NCBI GenBank assembly: GCA_022495005.1
Contig: JAGYXB010000509.1
Location: forward strand, 62,001-126,000
From: Rhyacophila brunnea
Taxonomy: Eukaryota > Arthropoda > Insecta > Trichoptera > Rhyacophilidae
Length of the DNA stretch: 64,000 nt
Direction: 5' to 3'
Shown here: positions 20,801-29,393 of the stretch, one piece after another
Position numbering within the stretch: the stretch's first letter is position 1
Layout of the letters: each line of letters begins with the position of its first letter
Translations under genes and position numbers: made by a program
Notes under the pieces: generated by a model
Databases searched by the model: none
What the model was told of the DNA's origin: nothing
Seen by the model: only the letters and a program-made list of their open reading frames with translations

Positions 20801-23739
20801 AAATTTTTTACGATAATTATCATACTTATCGTAAAATTTAACGAGGTTGCCGGCAACATGTTGCCAATTTGGACCCGGCATAATATCCACTGTGGTTCAC
20901 GTAGTGGCATGTACCTGTTTTTCTGGGGTCAACTAATTCAAAAAGTAAACACCCATAATAGAATTTTTCCAGTTTTGGTTGCATTATATTCCAACTCATT
21001 TCCGATATTATTAATGGAAATTTCTCGGTGTACATAGTAAACAAACCTACGAATAAAAAAAGACAGTAAGGAACACAGTGATTCATCGCAGTAAAAACTG
21101 GCAACCAAAATGGATTATATAATATATTCCATCGTATTATTTTCTCGAAATCATAAAGATACTATAATAGTATTTGAGTATCAACCTATGTTCAATTTGA
21201 ATTGGGTTATAATAATAATATACCCGTAGATATATCAATAGTATGTTTGCCACGATATCCACCCAAGTTATCAGTATGTACTTGCACAGGTTTGATTAAA
21301 AAATATGATGAAATTAACATTTTACAAATATTATATTATTTTGACAGCCCTGTTTTCTGATCAGCGGACACGTGCAGGTGGTGTTTATCAAATAATAATG
21401 TAAGATTGTCCACAATAATAATAATGTAGAAGGTCGACAATAGTAATAATACTAATAATAATGTTTTTTTAAATAAAATCTCCGATGATTAGTGATTTTT
21501 GCCAAAAGATCGATTTAAATTAACGTGCGCGTACAACGCCGAGGTCGATTTCATACTAAATTATATTTGAATACGGAGCTCTTCAGCTGCCCCTTAAGCA
21601 CAGGTCAGTGTAAAACGCCTTCTAGATCTTCTGATTTGAGTGTACAATATTTGTACTGTTTTATAGTCAAAATATTCCTGTAAAAATATCACTAAACTGG
21701 CACCAACGATCAGTCAGGACATGTAGGGATTTTTAAAATATTACTGTTATTGCTATGGATATAGTTGAACATTATTAATTAGTTTGTTGAATTAAAGGTA
21801 GTAGGAAGACGCAGTCAAGAATCCAAGCACAAAAGACGCTCTCGCAGGTCCAAAAGCAGTTCTTCCGCTCAATCCAAACAAGAAGAGGACCAGAAAATAC
21901 CAGACTCTTCACTGTCATCATACGCCGATTTTCAGGTATACATTATGTATAGTTCATTTACATTTTTTGTGAACAATAATTTACAAATACAATCGAGCTC
22001 GGTTATTACGATCACGGATATAGCGAGATCTCGGATGTAATGAGGAAACATTTGTTCACATTTTAGTTAATGATTTTCTCCATACATTTATTAATTTTTA
22101 TAACGAGCTCCTTATCGGATAAACCGAGCTAAAATATCGTCAAAAATTTTCTTAAACCTGTCAATGTATGGATTGTTTAAAAACATTTCAACCCTAAGCA
22201 ATAAAATCCGACCGGACAGGATGCCACCGGGTTCGGATTACATTAATGACACTAGTTAAGTGTCTAAGTACCTACCTAATTGGTATCAAATCCAAGGTTT
22301 GTGAAGTAAGTAGGTACCTACACCAGCGTTCATTACAATAAACAACTTCTTTTGTAGTTTATGAATGCCATGCTTGTTTCGGGGAAAAATTCTAATTGTG
22401 TAATTTTGTTTGAATTGCGACTTTTTTGTGTGTGACCGCTCATTTAAAAATATCTATTCTCTGATATAATGAGTAACGCTTACAATGAGCAAATTCAGTC
22501 GGTCCCATCTTCCTCGTAATAACCAAGTTCGATTATACATAATTTGGAACAATATCAGAAACATACACAATAGAACAAATAAATTAGGAAAACATTTTAT
22601 AATAGGTATGTTTCTCAGGTTGTTATAAACAATCTCCTGTATTGATTGATTACATAACTCGAGCAAAAAACACTAAATTTTTTTTTTTTAAATGTATTCT
22701 ATTTTTATACCATAGGTAACTTACCTATATATTTTATCACAAATTCATAAACAAATTAGTAACAAATACAGTATGTAGTATATTTTCATTTTTGCTTAGT
22801 TTGTGCTGAAATTCAGTTACATAATATATTTATTACGATTGAAGACAGGTGACTTGTATAATAAAGTGTAATTAAAGGGTATCCTGCTAGAAATGTGGGG
22901 GAGACTAGATTTTGAATCCAATGTTCATGAATATAAGAGAAACATTGCGGCATCCTCTTTGCACCTTCCAATCTCTTCAATCAATGTTGCTTAACTTCTT
23001 TACCGCTGAGCATTTAATTACCATTTAATTAAGTACCACATTTAAATAACATGCTAATTATATCTAATGACCCCCTAATGAGGACACAACAGGTGTGCCG
23101 TCCGCGCTGTAAGGATTAAAAGGAACCTGAAACCCAGTCCATGCTTCATTATTCATATTATGAAGTTTGATATCTTGTAACCATTAAGTATTGTGGTGAT
23201 TGCTTTAAATTGAAATGTAATTTTTTTTTTAGGAACATCTAAATGAAAAAAAGACATCTCGCAGTTCAGTTGTCCCAGGGAGAGCTCTACGATCGCAGAA
23301 CTTTCAAACTGATGTATCATCTACCGCCTTTATGCCTAACGGACAGACCACACCCTTGAAAAACCAATTCCCAGCAGTTTATATGACTCCGAGGCGAGAC
23401 GAAAACACATCCCCCTACACTCCGCTTAGTAAAGTCACTCCTAAAGGTCAACTTTATGCTAGCAACACCTTTGGAACTACACCGATAGGAAATCGCCTCA
23501 AGAGTGTCAACAGTGATACTAAAAAGAAGAGGGATGCAGATACATTTGCTACTCCAAGGCCTGTAGGGAAGTCCGGACTGCTGTACCGGCAAAACACAAT
23601 TACTTTTGCGTCACCTTCTTCAGCGGCTCGTCCTATGCTGCGTTCTAACAGCTCACATAATTTACGATCCATGAGTCCATCACACCCGCTTCAATCACCC
23701 AAACTCCAGTTGGCCTCGAAGTTACCACTCATTATTTAA
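2780..23739 (+). CDS. PRC1: PRC1/fascetto-type microtubule bundler (MAP65/Ase1 family), 11 exons, N-terminus missing
   Basis: PRC1 cross-links antiparallel microtubules of the central spindle and recruits kinesin-4, centralspindlin and Polo for cytokinesis (family knowledge). Coding exons: 2780-2897, 5030-5259, 6210-6358, 13405-13572, 14097-14254, 15631-15778, 16287-16415, 16907-17043, 18473-18656, 21798-21935, 23233-23739; all junctions are GT/AG and keep phase. About 687 residues are visible. The N-terminal half is coiled-coil rich and aligns collinearly with human PRC1. The spectrin-type microtubule-binding domain carries the family signature RFHNRGGQLL in exon 6, followed by FMVNG in exon 7. 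The C-terminal part is basic and Ser-rich (KKKK at the exon 9 end, GRRSQESKHKRRSRR in exon 10), then SSYADF, as in vertebrate PRC1, and several S/T-P sites (TSPYTP, SPKLQ) suited to Cdk1 regulation. The first exon enters with 2 nt of a split codon, so at least one upstream exon is missing; no matching sequence was found at 1-2779. Introns are full of transposons, but the reading frame is intact, so I infer a working gene. Confidence 0.93.
3146..3507 (+). mobile_element. TTAA-flanked inverted-repeat element, family A copy 1
   Basis: Ends GGCTATACCTCAGT... and ...ACTGATGTATCGTC form imperfect inverted repeats, each directly next to TTAA (3142-3145 and 3508-3511), the duplication left by piggyBac-type transposases. 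362 bp, non-coding. Related copies lie at 49759-50323 (same strand) and 31184-31546 (opposite strand). Confidence 0.65.
4053..4580 (-). mobile_element. RTE-like non-LTR retrotransposon, 3' end with partial reverse transcriptase ORF
   Basis: Minus-strand ORF 4578-4066 (170 codons) carries the C-terminal motifs of RTE-family reverse transcriptases: LTYGCETWTL, then KWRWAGHIARRKDGRW, RPQGRPKSRW and a WRKLGEAFIQQW end. The stop is followed by a ctgatgatgac tail typical of RTE elements. The 5' part (endonuclease and catalytic reverse transcriptase) is absent, the usual 5' truncation of a LINE insertion, so the copy is dead. It sits in PRC1 intron 1. Confidence 0.85.
5030..5259 (+). CDS. PRC1: PRC1 exon 2
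   Basis: Acceptor atttttcag, donor CTAA/gtgagt. Translates to YRHILQARKEHIIQLNEVQ, then FMGLVPKDIPESPLPSNEQL and a charged helix (YLRRQEEEYERRVVMFQTK). This matches the dimerisation coiled-coil part of PRC1. The phase matches exon 1 (2+1) and leaves 1 nt. Confidence 0.92.
5260..6209 (+). other. PRC1 intron 2
   Basis: Open frames at 5260-5550 and 5599-5910 run through the intron but show no codon pattern or family match. A tract with repeated cttgag/ctcaaga phrases lies at 5560-5690. Nothing else recognised. Confidence 0.5.
6210..6358 (+). CDS. PRC1: PRC1 exon 3
   Basis: Acceptor attttgtag, donor GAG/gtatgt. Encodes ELEDTPQDSFQHYVV and LDSVYEGLCSRLEERKTE, aligning with the TPDTSFERDVV region of vertebrate PRC1. 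It ends in phase 0. The following intron, 7,046 bp, is the longest in the gene and is mostly transposon. Confidence 0.92.
6408..7265. mobile_element. Inverted-repeat element interrupted by a Harbinger-like MITE
   Basis: Ends acacattcgcggacaca (6408-6424) and tgtgtccgcgaatgtgt (7249-7265) are perfect inverted repeats. The element is split by the MITE at 6444-6986. Its own sequence is AT-rich with several gacgtctatagac-type phrases at the right. Target duplication not clear. Confidence 0.6.
6444..6986. mobile_element. PIF/Harbinger-like MITE, nested
   Basis: Flanked by TTA on both sides (6441-6443, 6987-6989), the 3-bp duplication of PIF/Harbinger. Inverted repeats GGCTCTCCTCCCACGGAGCA (left) and the complement of gcgccgtgggaggagggcc (right) extend over about 40 bp. 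543 bp, no transposase. Confidence 0.75.
7610..8401 (-). repeat. 3' LTR of the retroelement
   Basis: 792 bp, TG...CA ends. Largely identical to the right LTR, except for a divergent patch at about 7845-7965 and the lack of about 40 bp found near 12840-12882. The adjoining minus-strand sequence ccagagaggtcgct, next to the LTR start, serves as polypurine tract; the same sequence adjoins the internal LTR at 10078. Confidence 0.8.
9554..10078 (-). repeat. Internal second LTR-like block
   Basis: On the minus strand this block starts TGATACC at 10078, preceded by the same tract (gagaggtcg) that precedes the outer LTR. It ends at 9554, directly before another copy of the 18-base primer-binding site (9553-9536). 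Beyond the first bases its sequence differs from the outer LTRs. About 525 bp. The expected CA terminus is not seen (ends ...gctaagt), so the left edge is approximate. Confidence 0.55.
10577..11640. repeat. Tandem array, ten copies of a 112-bp unit
   Basis: The phrase tatccttccg recurs at 10577, 10683, 10795, 10907, 11011, 11123, 11235, 11347, 11459 and 11571. The period is 112 bp except for two shorter units. Variants repeat every third unit, giving a 336-bp higher-order period. A lone diverged unit sits at 9152-9200. Because 112 is not a multiple of 3, the minus-strand ORFs (10367-11698, 10561-12339, 10854-11564) read the array in all frames as PASTVDPG/RRPWPPEGYIR-type repeats; I regard them as spurious. 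Confidence 0.9.
11687..11861. repeat. Direct duplication of about 90 bp
   Basis: The stretch starting gtcgggcgccactggggtgc near 11687 recurs near 11777 with few changes. Both contain the small hairpin cgcggcttttgcgcgg. Lies between the 112-bp array and the primer-binding site. Confidence 0.8.
12123..12140 (-). other. Primer-binding site
   Basis: TGGCGCCCAACGTGGGGC on the minus strand, the tRNA-complementary sequence used by many insect Gypsy-like elements to prime reverse transcription. It sits 1 nt from the LTR end. Confidence 0.8.
12142..12978 (-). repeat. 5' LTR of the retroelement
   Basis: 837 bp, same TG...CA ends as 7610-8401. Followed on the minus strand by one base and then the primer-binding site at 12140-12123. 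Includes a stretch rich in taggtac phrases. Confidence 0.8.
13405..13572 (+). CDS. PRC1: PRC1 exon 4
   Basis: Encodes ILEMREQLAILWERLEESL and an EELKRCEEKKRQSFK end, equivalent to the RELWDRLQI segment of PRC1. The acceptor (tttgatcaaaag) is weak, but it is the only AG that keeps phase 0 without a stop codon. The donor is AAA/gtttgt. The exon lies about 400 bp past the LTR element that fills the intron. Confidence 0.85.
13573..14096 (+). other. PRC1 intron 4
   Basis: AT-rich, no recognised element. Ends with a pyrimidine tract and two alternative acceptors at 14081 and 14096. Confidence 0.5.
14097..14254 (+). CDS. PRC1: PRC1 exon 5 (tandem acceptor possible)
   Basis: Encodes VRSEIVDMWNKCLYSNLQRE, the start of the spectrin-type microtubule-binding domain (human IRVELVQYWDQCFYS). 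Two in-frame acceptors exist. The cag ending at 14081 adds five residues (LFVCK); the taag ending at 14096 gives the length seen in the family. The shorter form is annotated here. Donor AA/gtaaat, phase 2. Confidence 0.85.
14368..14545 (+). repeat. tRNA-derived SINE-like sequence
   Basis: gaccctcgtagtccagtgtg carries an A-box-like TAGTCCAGTG, and gagttcaattcc 49 bases on is a B-box-like motif. The ends gaccctc and gaggtca can pair partly like an acceptor stem. The tail (to about 14545) is of unknown origin. Not a functional tRNA: no clear anticodon arm. Lies in PRC1 intron 5. Confidence 0.5.
14695..15196. mobile_element. Family B inverted-repeat MITE, copy 1
   Basis: Ends cccgtttacacgtgcatgg and the inverted complement of catgcatgtgtacaggcg are imperfect inverted repeats. 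Interior has aagcttctgagttttcac, gcgcctgcgc and gaggttaact phrases shared with copies at 25751-26145 and 51477-51885. ATTATA stands at both outer edges of this copy but not clearly at the others. Confidence 0.75.
15631..15778 (+). CDS. PRC1: PRC1 exon 6, family signature
   Basis: Acceptor atgttttag, donor CAG/gttact. Contains DIYEMYALRQKLWVKWRELE, then ASEPGRFHNRGGQLLIEEK, the most conserved segment of the MAP65/PRC1/Ase1 family and part of the microtubule-binding surface. This exon is the strongest single reason for the family assignment. Confidence 0.95.
15779..16906 (+). other. PRC1 introns 6 and 7
   Basis: Intronic sequence on both sides of exon 7 (16287-16415). No repeat family shared with the rest of the window was recognised. 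The minus-strand ORF 16086-16424 is a shadow of exon 7. Confidence 0.5.
16287..16415 (+). CDS. PRC1: PRC1 exon 7
   Basis: Acceptor ccctgactag, donor GCT/gtaagt (consensus). Encodes LPKIEAELTQLVELFES and KTFMVNGESILQSMQNDW, aligning directly with LPKLEEELKARIELWE and AFMVNGQKFMEYV of human PRC1. It is 43 codons and phase 0 at both ends. Confidence 0.93.
16907..17043 (+). CDS. PRC1: PRC1 exon 8
   Basis: Acceptor ttttgtatag, donor AAG/gtatac. Encodes ERQIKLSARKLQ, the end of the spectrin domain, then a low-complexity stretch with SAPRSAP that begins the unstructured C-terminal region. Leaves phase 2, matched by exon 9. Confidence 0.9.
17044..18472 (+). other. PRC1 intron 8
   Basis: 1.4 kb, AT-rich, with a CpG-containing patch at about 17310-17480 that shows no coding pattern. 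Nothing further recognised. Confidence 0.45.
18473..18656 (+). CDS. PRC1: PRC1 exon 9
   Basis: Acceptor aatattttag, donor AAG/gtaatg. Encodes a basic, Pro/Ser-rich tail segment (RLSPRQSPMMSKSRILPRR) with S-P sites and ends in four lysines. This part of PRC1 is poorly conserved in sequence but carries the Cdk1 sites and nuclear localisation signals in characterised members. Confidence 0.87.
19149..19700 (+). repeat. Family K repeat, copy 1, with tRNA-like segment
   Basis: From about 19240 the sequence (cgccatcttcagattaataa ... gacaggtcatcc ... ggaccagtcgt ... atgtatcggctttc) matches 40285-40745. Just upstream, gggttgcaggttcgtattc resembles a tRNA B-box, suggesting a SINE. The gap 18657-19148 holds a single Harbinger-like end (ttaggccctccacacgg, near 18709) without a partner. 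Confidence 0.5.
20724..20880. mobile_element. Short Harbinger-like MITE
   Basis: 157 bp with ends TGCCGGGTCCA / TGGACCCGGCA, flanked by TAA (20721-20723, 20881-20883). Internal inverted copies of aaattttacgataattatc. In PRC1 intron 9; the rest of that intron (19700-20720, 20884-21797) shows nothing recognised. Confidence 0.75.
21798..21935 (+). CDS. PRC1: PRC1 exon 10
   Basis: Acceptor gaattaaag, donor CAG/gtatac. Encodes VVGRRSQESKHKRRSRRSK, an Arg/Ser-rich patch, then SLSSYADFQ, which resembles the conserved TYSEF motif near the C-terminus of vertebrate PRC1. A nearby alternative acceptor (after gtag at 21803) is open too but would give an unrelated tail. Confidence 0.83.
21990..22535. mobile_element. 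TA-flanked Tc1/mariner-like MITE
   Basis: Left end CAATCGAGCTCGGTTATTAC and right end inverted (tcgtaataaccaagttcgatt) are near-matching inverted repeats beside TA (21988-21989, 22536-22537). 546 bp, non-coding. Similar in style to the element at 1898-2366. In PRC1 intron 10. Confidence 0.7.
23233..23739 (+). CDS. PRC1: PRC1 terminal exon
   Basis: Acceptor is a long T-run then ag. 168 codons plus TAA. Ser/Thr/Pro-rich and disordered, with S/T-P sites in TTPLK, YMTPRRDENTSPYTPLSK, TPKGQ, FGTTPIG, ATPRPVG, MSPSHPLQSPK. The protein ends ASKLPLII. Such clusters are consistent with mitotic phosphorylation that holds PRC1 off the spindle until anaphase (family knowledge; not shown by sequence). 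Confidence 0.92.
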   Translation, partial: EHLNEKKTSRSSVVPGRALRSQNFQTDVSSTAFMPNGQTTPLKNQFPAVYMTPRRDENTSPYTPLSKVTPKGQLYASNTFGTTPIGNRLKSVNSDTKKKRDADTFATPRPVGKSGLLYRQNTITFASPSSAARPMLRSNSSHNLRSMSPSHPLQSPKLQLASKLPLII

Positions 23740-23896
23740 ATATTATATTGATTTGAGGTGTCAAGTTAAACCCTGTACCTGAGAGGATAATGGTTCTATT
23801 TAGATTTTATCGAATTGGAAACTCAAAAAGTCTTCACCATATCTTTATAAAATTCAATATGAACTGCAAGTTTATATTAACTCATATTCTCTATAA

Positions 23897-24429
23897 CAGG
23901 GGTCGGCTCTGCATGTGTCCTAAATGTGGATTTTTTTCGGCCCGTATGTTGAATCATTGCTATGGGAAATACAAAAAGGCACTTTTGTTGGTAGCACTGA
24001 AGATTTACAAATTAAATTTTCAACAAGAATTATGTATTTTCATAAAAAAGTAGTCAAGTATGTGTACATTTGTATATTTTCAATGTAGGTGACTTCTCAA
24101 ACCAACCGCAAACTAAATTTTTGGAATTACAATTAGAATGTATTTTCATTGAAAAATTTAATATTCTGCAATTTTATTAGCACTTACCTAAAAATAATGA
24201 GGGGTTGATCAATTTAATGTTAGTTGCATTCAGAAGCGCATACATTTGCAAACAAAAATTTTCTGCCATGTAAACATTTGGCGTGCTTCAATTTGAATTT
24301 TGCACATCAGGTTTTAAAGTGGAAATTGATATGTTTTTATACTCCCTATCTTCACTTCAACACTTTTAATAATTATAAACATTGAAAGTTTAATGTGGCC
24401 AGTAAGTTTAAATAGGTTACCGATCCCTG
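23897..24429. mobile_element. hAT-like element just past the PRC1 stop codon
   Basis: Ends CAGGGGTCGG and inverted CCGATCCCTG are inverted repeats of hAT style. 533 bp, no transposase. An 8-bp duplication is not convincing, so the copy is old or an edge is off by some bases. It starts 158 bp after the PRC1 stop and may be part of the 3' UTR. Confidence 0.55.
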
Positions 24430-25750
24430 CTATATGCGAAAAAAGGGCTAAAAGTGTCGATGAATCCGGGGTAAACCTCATAGAGCAGTACATTAGTTTC
24501 TGTTATGGTAGTAAATTTTTGCTCTTTGACTAGAGAACCATTATGCTTTACGTGCAGAAATTATTACATAATGTATTATTTTAACCCATCACAGTATTTG
24601 TAAGAAGTCATGTCCAGCATCAGTGATACAATGAAAAAATGCAATAATGTCCAATAAAGGACATTTTATTTTTTAACTTTGTGGTGAAAATATTCTATAT
24701 TATAATGTTGTTCTTAATTGTATATGTACACCGCTTTTAAATTAAAAAATAGAGTACTTTTATTGTACATTATCTTCAACGACTTGCTTAGAACTTGTGG
24801 CTTAGTAGTTGTGTCATCTCTTCTTTATGCGTTAAATTTATCCTTTCAATAAAATCTTGATAGAAAAAAATACCTAGATTTTATATATCGTCACCACAAT
24901 ACTACAACTGGATAACTTGATTTTCATTGTTTTTGAGATAGCTATTTTATATGACTACATTTCCTTCTCTACAAAATGATAAACTAGGTAAGTCAGAAGT
25001 TAATGGGAACTGTATTAATTTTGTGTTTGAAAATATTAGATAACTTTAAAACTATAAATGCATTAAATAAATTAAATAATATCAACAATATTTTTTCATA
25101 CGATTGAATATTATTAAATTGTTCCTGAATCCTGGGTCTGACAAATACACGTCATATTGTTTTTCAATTTGTGTTTGAATCAGAGTATGGACCTAATATG
25201 TAGGTTAAGCAAGTGGCTGACATTCATTTCTCGTAAAAACAAAATCTGTTAATACAAACCTCCACTCTGTGGAGGCCCATATGATCTTATCAGGATTGAA
25301 CATGGTCGAAAAAAAAAAATTAGACGAGCACAATTTTCCATTTTCTTAAAATAATAATTATGTAGTATTGAGGTGACGATATATAAAATTTGGCATATGT
25401 TTCATTGGTACCGTAATATCTAATTATCAAGAATAACGATTATCGCCAGTAAAAACAGGACTATTTTTTATATTCGAGGCCTGAGTAATGCGGTGGCTTT
25501 ATGCACATCTATTGATGTTCATTCACAATAGGTCTGTGAAACATAGGTTTTAATTTAAAATATTTTCAATGACATTTTTGATCAAAAATGACAGCGCAGT
25601 GGTCTGACAAAGAGTATACAGAAAGAATGGTTACTTTATATTCCCTTGTTTTCAAAGTTTTATGGGCTAATCCATTACTAATACTCAGTCTCATTTTATG
25701 TTATACAATTATACATTATTTGAAATTTCGCAATGGCAGTTATTGTAATG
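24430..25750. other. Downstream of PRC1, no gene recognised
   Basis: Contains candidate poly(A) signals and a stretch at 25125-25320 that recurs, diverged, at 59484-59810 (shared phrases: attgtttttcaatttgtgtt, gcaagtggct, catggtc). The open frame at 25588-25800 has a hydrophobic stretch but runs into the MITE at 25751; I do not call it a gene. Confidence 0.45.
24653..24854 (+). other. Possible polyadenylation signals of PRC1
   Basis: AATAAA occurs at 24653-24658 and 24849-24854, the first clear copies on the + strand after the stop codon that I noticed. Using either would place the inverted-repeat element at 23897-24429 inside the 3' UTR. AATAAA is common in AT-rich DNA, so this is only a suggestion. 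Confidence 0.3.
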
Positions 25751-26145
25751 TTATACCCCATTTACACGTGCATGGATTACTGCTGACAGTATGTATGTAA
25801 AAAGTGTATTAAAGTTGCAAGATAGCATGCATGAATCAAAAAGTTTGGAAGCTTCTGAATTTTCACGTGACAGTTGGGATTAGTTCGATATTTGTGCCTG
25901 CGCAGTAGACCGATAGTGGCGAACCTGCCGGTAAAAAAACGACCTACCGCATACTCATTTTGAGGTTAACCGATTTTCACGACCTGTCATATAGTACTAT
26001 AAAATGACAACATCGCGTCATGCTTACTCTTGAAGAATGAGATTGGCGAGACAGTCACTTCTACGTGTAAAGAATCATTATCGCGATAGTTTAAAATACA
26101 CACTATTGCTGCAAGTAAATCTATGCACATGTACAGGCACTATTA
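25751..26145. mobile_element. Family B MITE, copy 2
   Basis: Same ends (ccccatttacacgtgcatgg; inverted ctatgcacatgtacaggc) and interior phrases as 14695-15196, shorter by about 100 bp. Confidence 0.7.
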
Positions 26146-27290
26146 GGCTAGCAATATTAAACTTATCATTTAAAGGTTTGGACTAAATTTTTCCAATTTA
26201 ATCATTATTTATATTAGTCTAATTAAAAAAAAAAAAATCATGACTTGACAGCTTTTCATTTTATACTAAATAAAGGCAGGGAGGGTTTTTTTTTGATGTG
26301 ATTTACTGTGAGATAATTAATATTAAATATTTGAATATCCTATGACCAACCATCCTCTGCAAGTCACTGCCGTTTATAGATCAGGAATAACTGGTGTAGA
26401 TAGTCTCTAGTTTAGTTATAATATATTGAACTTCATACTGATTTACTTTTGTATAACATTTGTCACTTCCAATCCCAGGTTTCGACTTTCGGCATGCTCA
26501 GGCCAAACAGAAGTAAGAGTGATCTAACTGGCCCTTAGCCGAATAATTTTATGCATGATATTAAATTGACGCAAACAGCAGGTTCTGTTTAAATTTAAAA
26601 GTATCATTATTTGATACGATTCAATTTTTCAATCTTTCCACTTATTGACTCCTATAATGTGTATTTATATTGATTCTAATTTTAGTGTTAATTGTTCAAA
26701 TATTGCAATAATGACTATTAACGTAATTATAAAATCGTACGTAGTAGAGTAAGATGGAAACCTAAATTAAAAATTTGTACTAACATTTAATATTAGTTTA
26801 AACTCTTCAAATATTTTCAATTGTGGATTGAATTATTTGAAGTATATTTATTATTTTATTTAAATTTATTACGACGACTTTATTGTAGTAAATGCAAATA
26901 TATTTTTTAAATGTTTCGCTGGTTACTAACTTATATGCATGAAAAAGCTTTGGTGAAGGCAACGTTGTAATTGTAACTATTATCAGTTAAGAAGCATTTC
27001 ATCCTTTGCTGATGTTATACAAGAAAATAATAAATAACAATTCTATTCTATAAACGGTACAAATTGAACCCGTTAGCTGAAGAAGGAAATTTTAACTCAT
27101 AACTAGAAATGTAGTGGTGCGGAATATAAGATATTTGCCATTACTACTTGGGTATTGATTACTTATTCAATTGTGACATTTTAAATTGTTTTTTTGCGCT
27201 TCAAGCATCACCTATATTTTGAAATCTCAATTACTATGTATCCATTTAGATAGTAATCTAGTAACTTTATAATAGTATTTTTCTTTAAGA
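26146..27290. other. No recognised feature
   Basis: AT-rich sequence between the MITE and the putative exon at 27291. No coding pattern, repeat or RNA gene recognised. Confidence 0.4.
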
Positions 27291-27360
27291 ATGATATACA
27301 AGCTACATTTAGTTCCGGCATTGAAACAGGTGAGCGTCCGGCAATATTCGGCTTTGGTGG
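27291..27360 (+). CDS. Putative first coding exon of a mitochondrial protein
   Basis: Translates to MIYKLHLVPALKQVSVRQYSALV and then meets GTGG/gtgagt, a consensus splice donor. The peptide has no acidic residue, alternates basic and hydrophobic residues, and contains RQYSA, as mitochondrial presequences do. About 80 nt downstream, after a pyrimidine-rich tract, ggaaaag could act as acceptor (27440) and give about 20 further residues before a stop. No homologue is recognised and no longer second exon was found. It may instead be a fragment of a gene copy or chance. Unrelated to PRC1, whose stop codon is 3.5 kb upstream. Confidence 0.35.
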
Positions 27361-27499
27361 GTGAGTTTAGCTGCCTATTGAATTTTCCCGTTAGCGTTAC
27401 ACCTGTACTATAATGTATCTTTGCGTTTGTTTCCGGAAAAGAGACTAGTTTCAAGACTCCTAGAAGACTCCAAGAAGATGTAGCTCCTCTACTACATTT

Positions 27500-28885
27500 A
27501 TAATTTATTTACATTCCATAGCGTTTTGATTTCATTGGTGAATTAATTTTCCCAGCCAGCTGCTCAAAACAAAACATTATACGGCTGTAACATTGTCATG
27601 TGTGTAAATTTAAAAAAAATATTCTAGGTATGTAAATGTATTTAAAGACAATATTATTATTTGAAATGAGAGGTGTTATATTTTTAAATGTGCTTTTATT
27701 ATTTTTTTTGATAAAACTACAGAGCTTGAGAAATCGTTAATGTCTGTCATAGATATTATTAATATTATGTATCATAAAGTAATTCAGTATGTTCTTATTA
27801 TGTACCTACTCCTAATAATTTAAGTATGACTTCTATTTTGATTATCTCAATTATTTTAAATATGCAATATTTTTGACCATTTTTAATAAAGTCAGTGTTC
27901 TGTTTTAATTTTTAATATTGCCATATTTCCCATTAAATTATTTTAACAAAATAGTTTTTCATACTCTTTTTCCTAACCAAATTTCATCTACAATCTACAT
28001 AACAACATTATATTTTTATGATTGAACCCTCACTAAACCACAATGTCTATAACAGAAATGATTCTAATAATATGTTCTACTAAAATAAAATTGATTTGAA
28101 TATTATTTTTTACATTTTGCTTATACTAATAACTGTATTTCTCTTACCTGTGAATATTGACACCAGCATAAGAAATCTTTTTTTCTGCAGTATTGGTGCT
28201 TATATAATATTATTACAAAATGTGTATACTTATTTATTTTTGTTTTAAGTTGTGATGTGTAAGAAATTTTTAGTGAAACTTATTATTTCGTTAATGATAA
28301 TATTGATGTAAGCTTGAAGTAATATGTCGTTTTTTATGTAGCTACAAATAAATGTTTAAGTTTTGATATTGAGTGTTAATCTATTATTTCAATCCCAAGA
28401 TTACAAACACAACATGAAATTGAAAATGAATTGAAATGAAAAAGGCTGATATTGTCGACTTTTGATACATTGCATCGTCTTCTTTCATTTTCTGCCCCTC
28501 CCACTATGTCTTGTTTCGTGCCAAAGCTATTGAACCTCGCAGTTATGTGGTTTGGAAGGTATCTATTTAATGTTATTGTACACAATTTACAGCATTTAAA
28601 AATGTGGAACAGCTCTAAATCTAAATCACCATCTGACTAGGTTAAATATCCGTAGCAACGTAAATAATATGTATTTTAACACTCTTCTTGTGTTGCGTGG
28701 AGCGTGTTCCGCTACGTGCTTTATAAAAAAAAACCATTGGCTTTTCTTCTTGTATTCTTCAAAACATTTTCCATTATATGTATTAATCTCTTCTCTGTTT
28801 TTTGCGCGATGTTAAGTGGAAATTCTCAATACGGCTACCAAATTTAAACACAATTATTATGTAAAATCATCAGTAGCCTGATGAT
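27500..28885. other. AT-rich, one weak repeat
   Basis: A stretch at about 28455-28560 (ttgtttcgtgccaaa phrase) is shared with about 57430-57500, so a dispersed repeat of unknown type is present. Otherwise nothing recognised. Confidence 0.4.
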
Positions 28886-28989
28886 GAGTACCTCCGCTAC
28901 ATGGAAGTATATTGGAACATGTATATGTTTGAGAGCAATTGAAGACACGTATACACATTCTAATGTACTTCCATGTAGCGGAGGTACTC
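28886..28989. repeat. Strong inverted repeat (hairpin)
   Basis: gagtacctccgctacatgga pairs with its inverted complement at the other end; about 24 bp of arm, 104 bp overall with a loop of about 55 bp. Could be a miniature foldback element or a hairpin RNA source. Confidence 0.75.
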
Positions 28990-29393
28990 AGCATTTACCC
29001 ACTATCAAATATATTTTTCAAAATTGATTTTTTTACTCAGTCTGTCAAAAGGTTACCAGCCACTGATGTAGATAGTGTTTGCTACTTTTTAAAATTCAAT
29101 TAAACCCTAAATCCAAGTCATTAGATAATAGTCAAAAAATATTCATTTATATCTAAAATTATGCCATTAAGCCATACACAATTTTAGATATTTTATAAAT
29201 AGAAGAATAGTCTAGTATTCACTTATTAACATATATTTGGTTAAAAATATAAATTAATAATTTAAGAAATACCTACATAATAGTAATAAAATAGAATATA
29301 CTTGTCAGAAGTTGGATTCCCACCCACGCCAACAGAACTTCAATAACGTATATTTGTCTTACTAAGGTTAAAAAAGAGCCAATGGCATGCGGT

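Noticed and set aside
25588..25800. 70-codon ORF with a hydrophobic stretch
   Set aside because: It runs into a family B MITE, has no splice context and no family resemblance.
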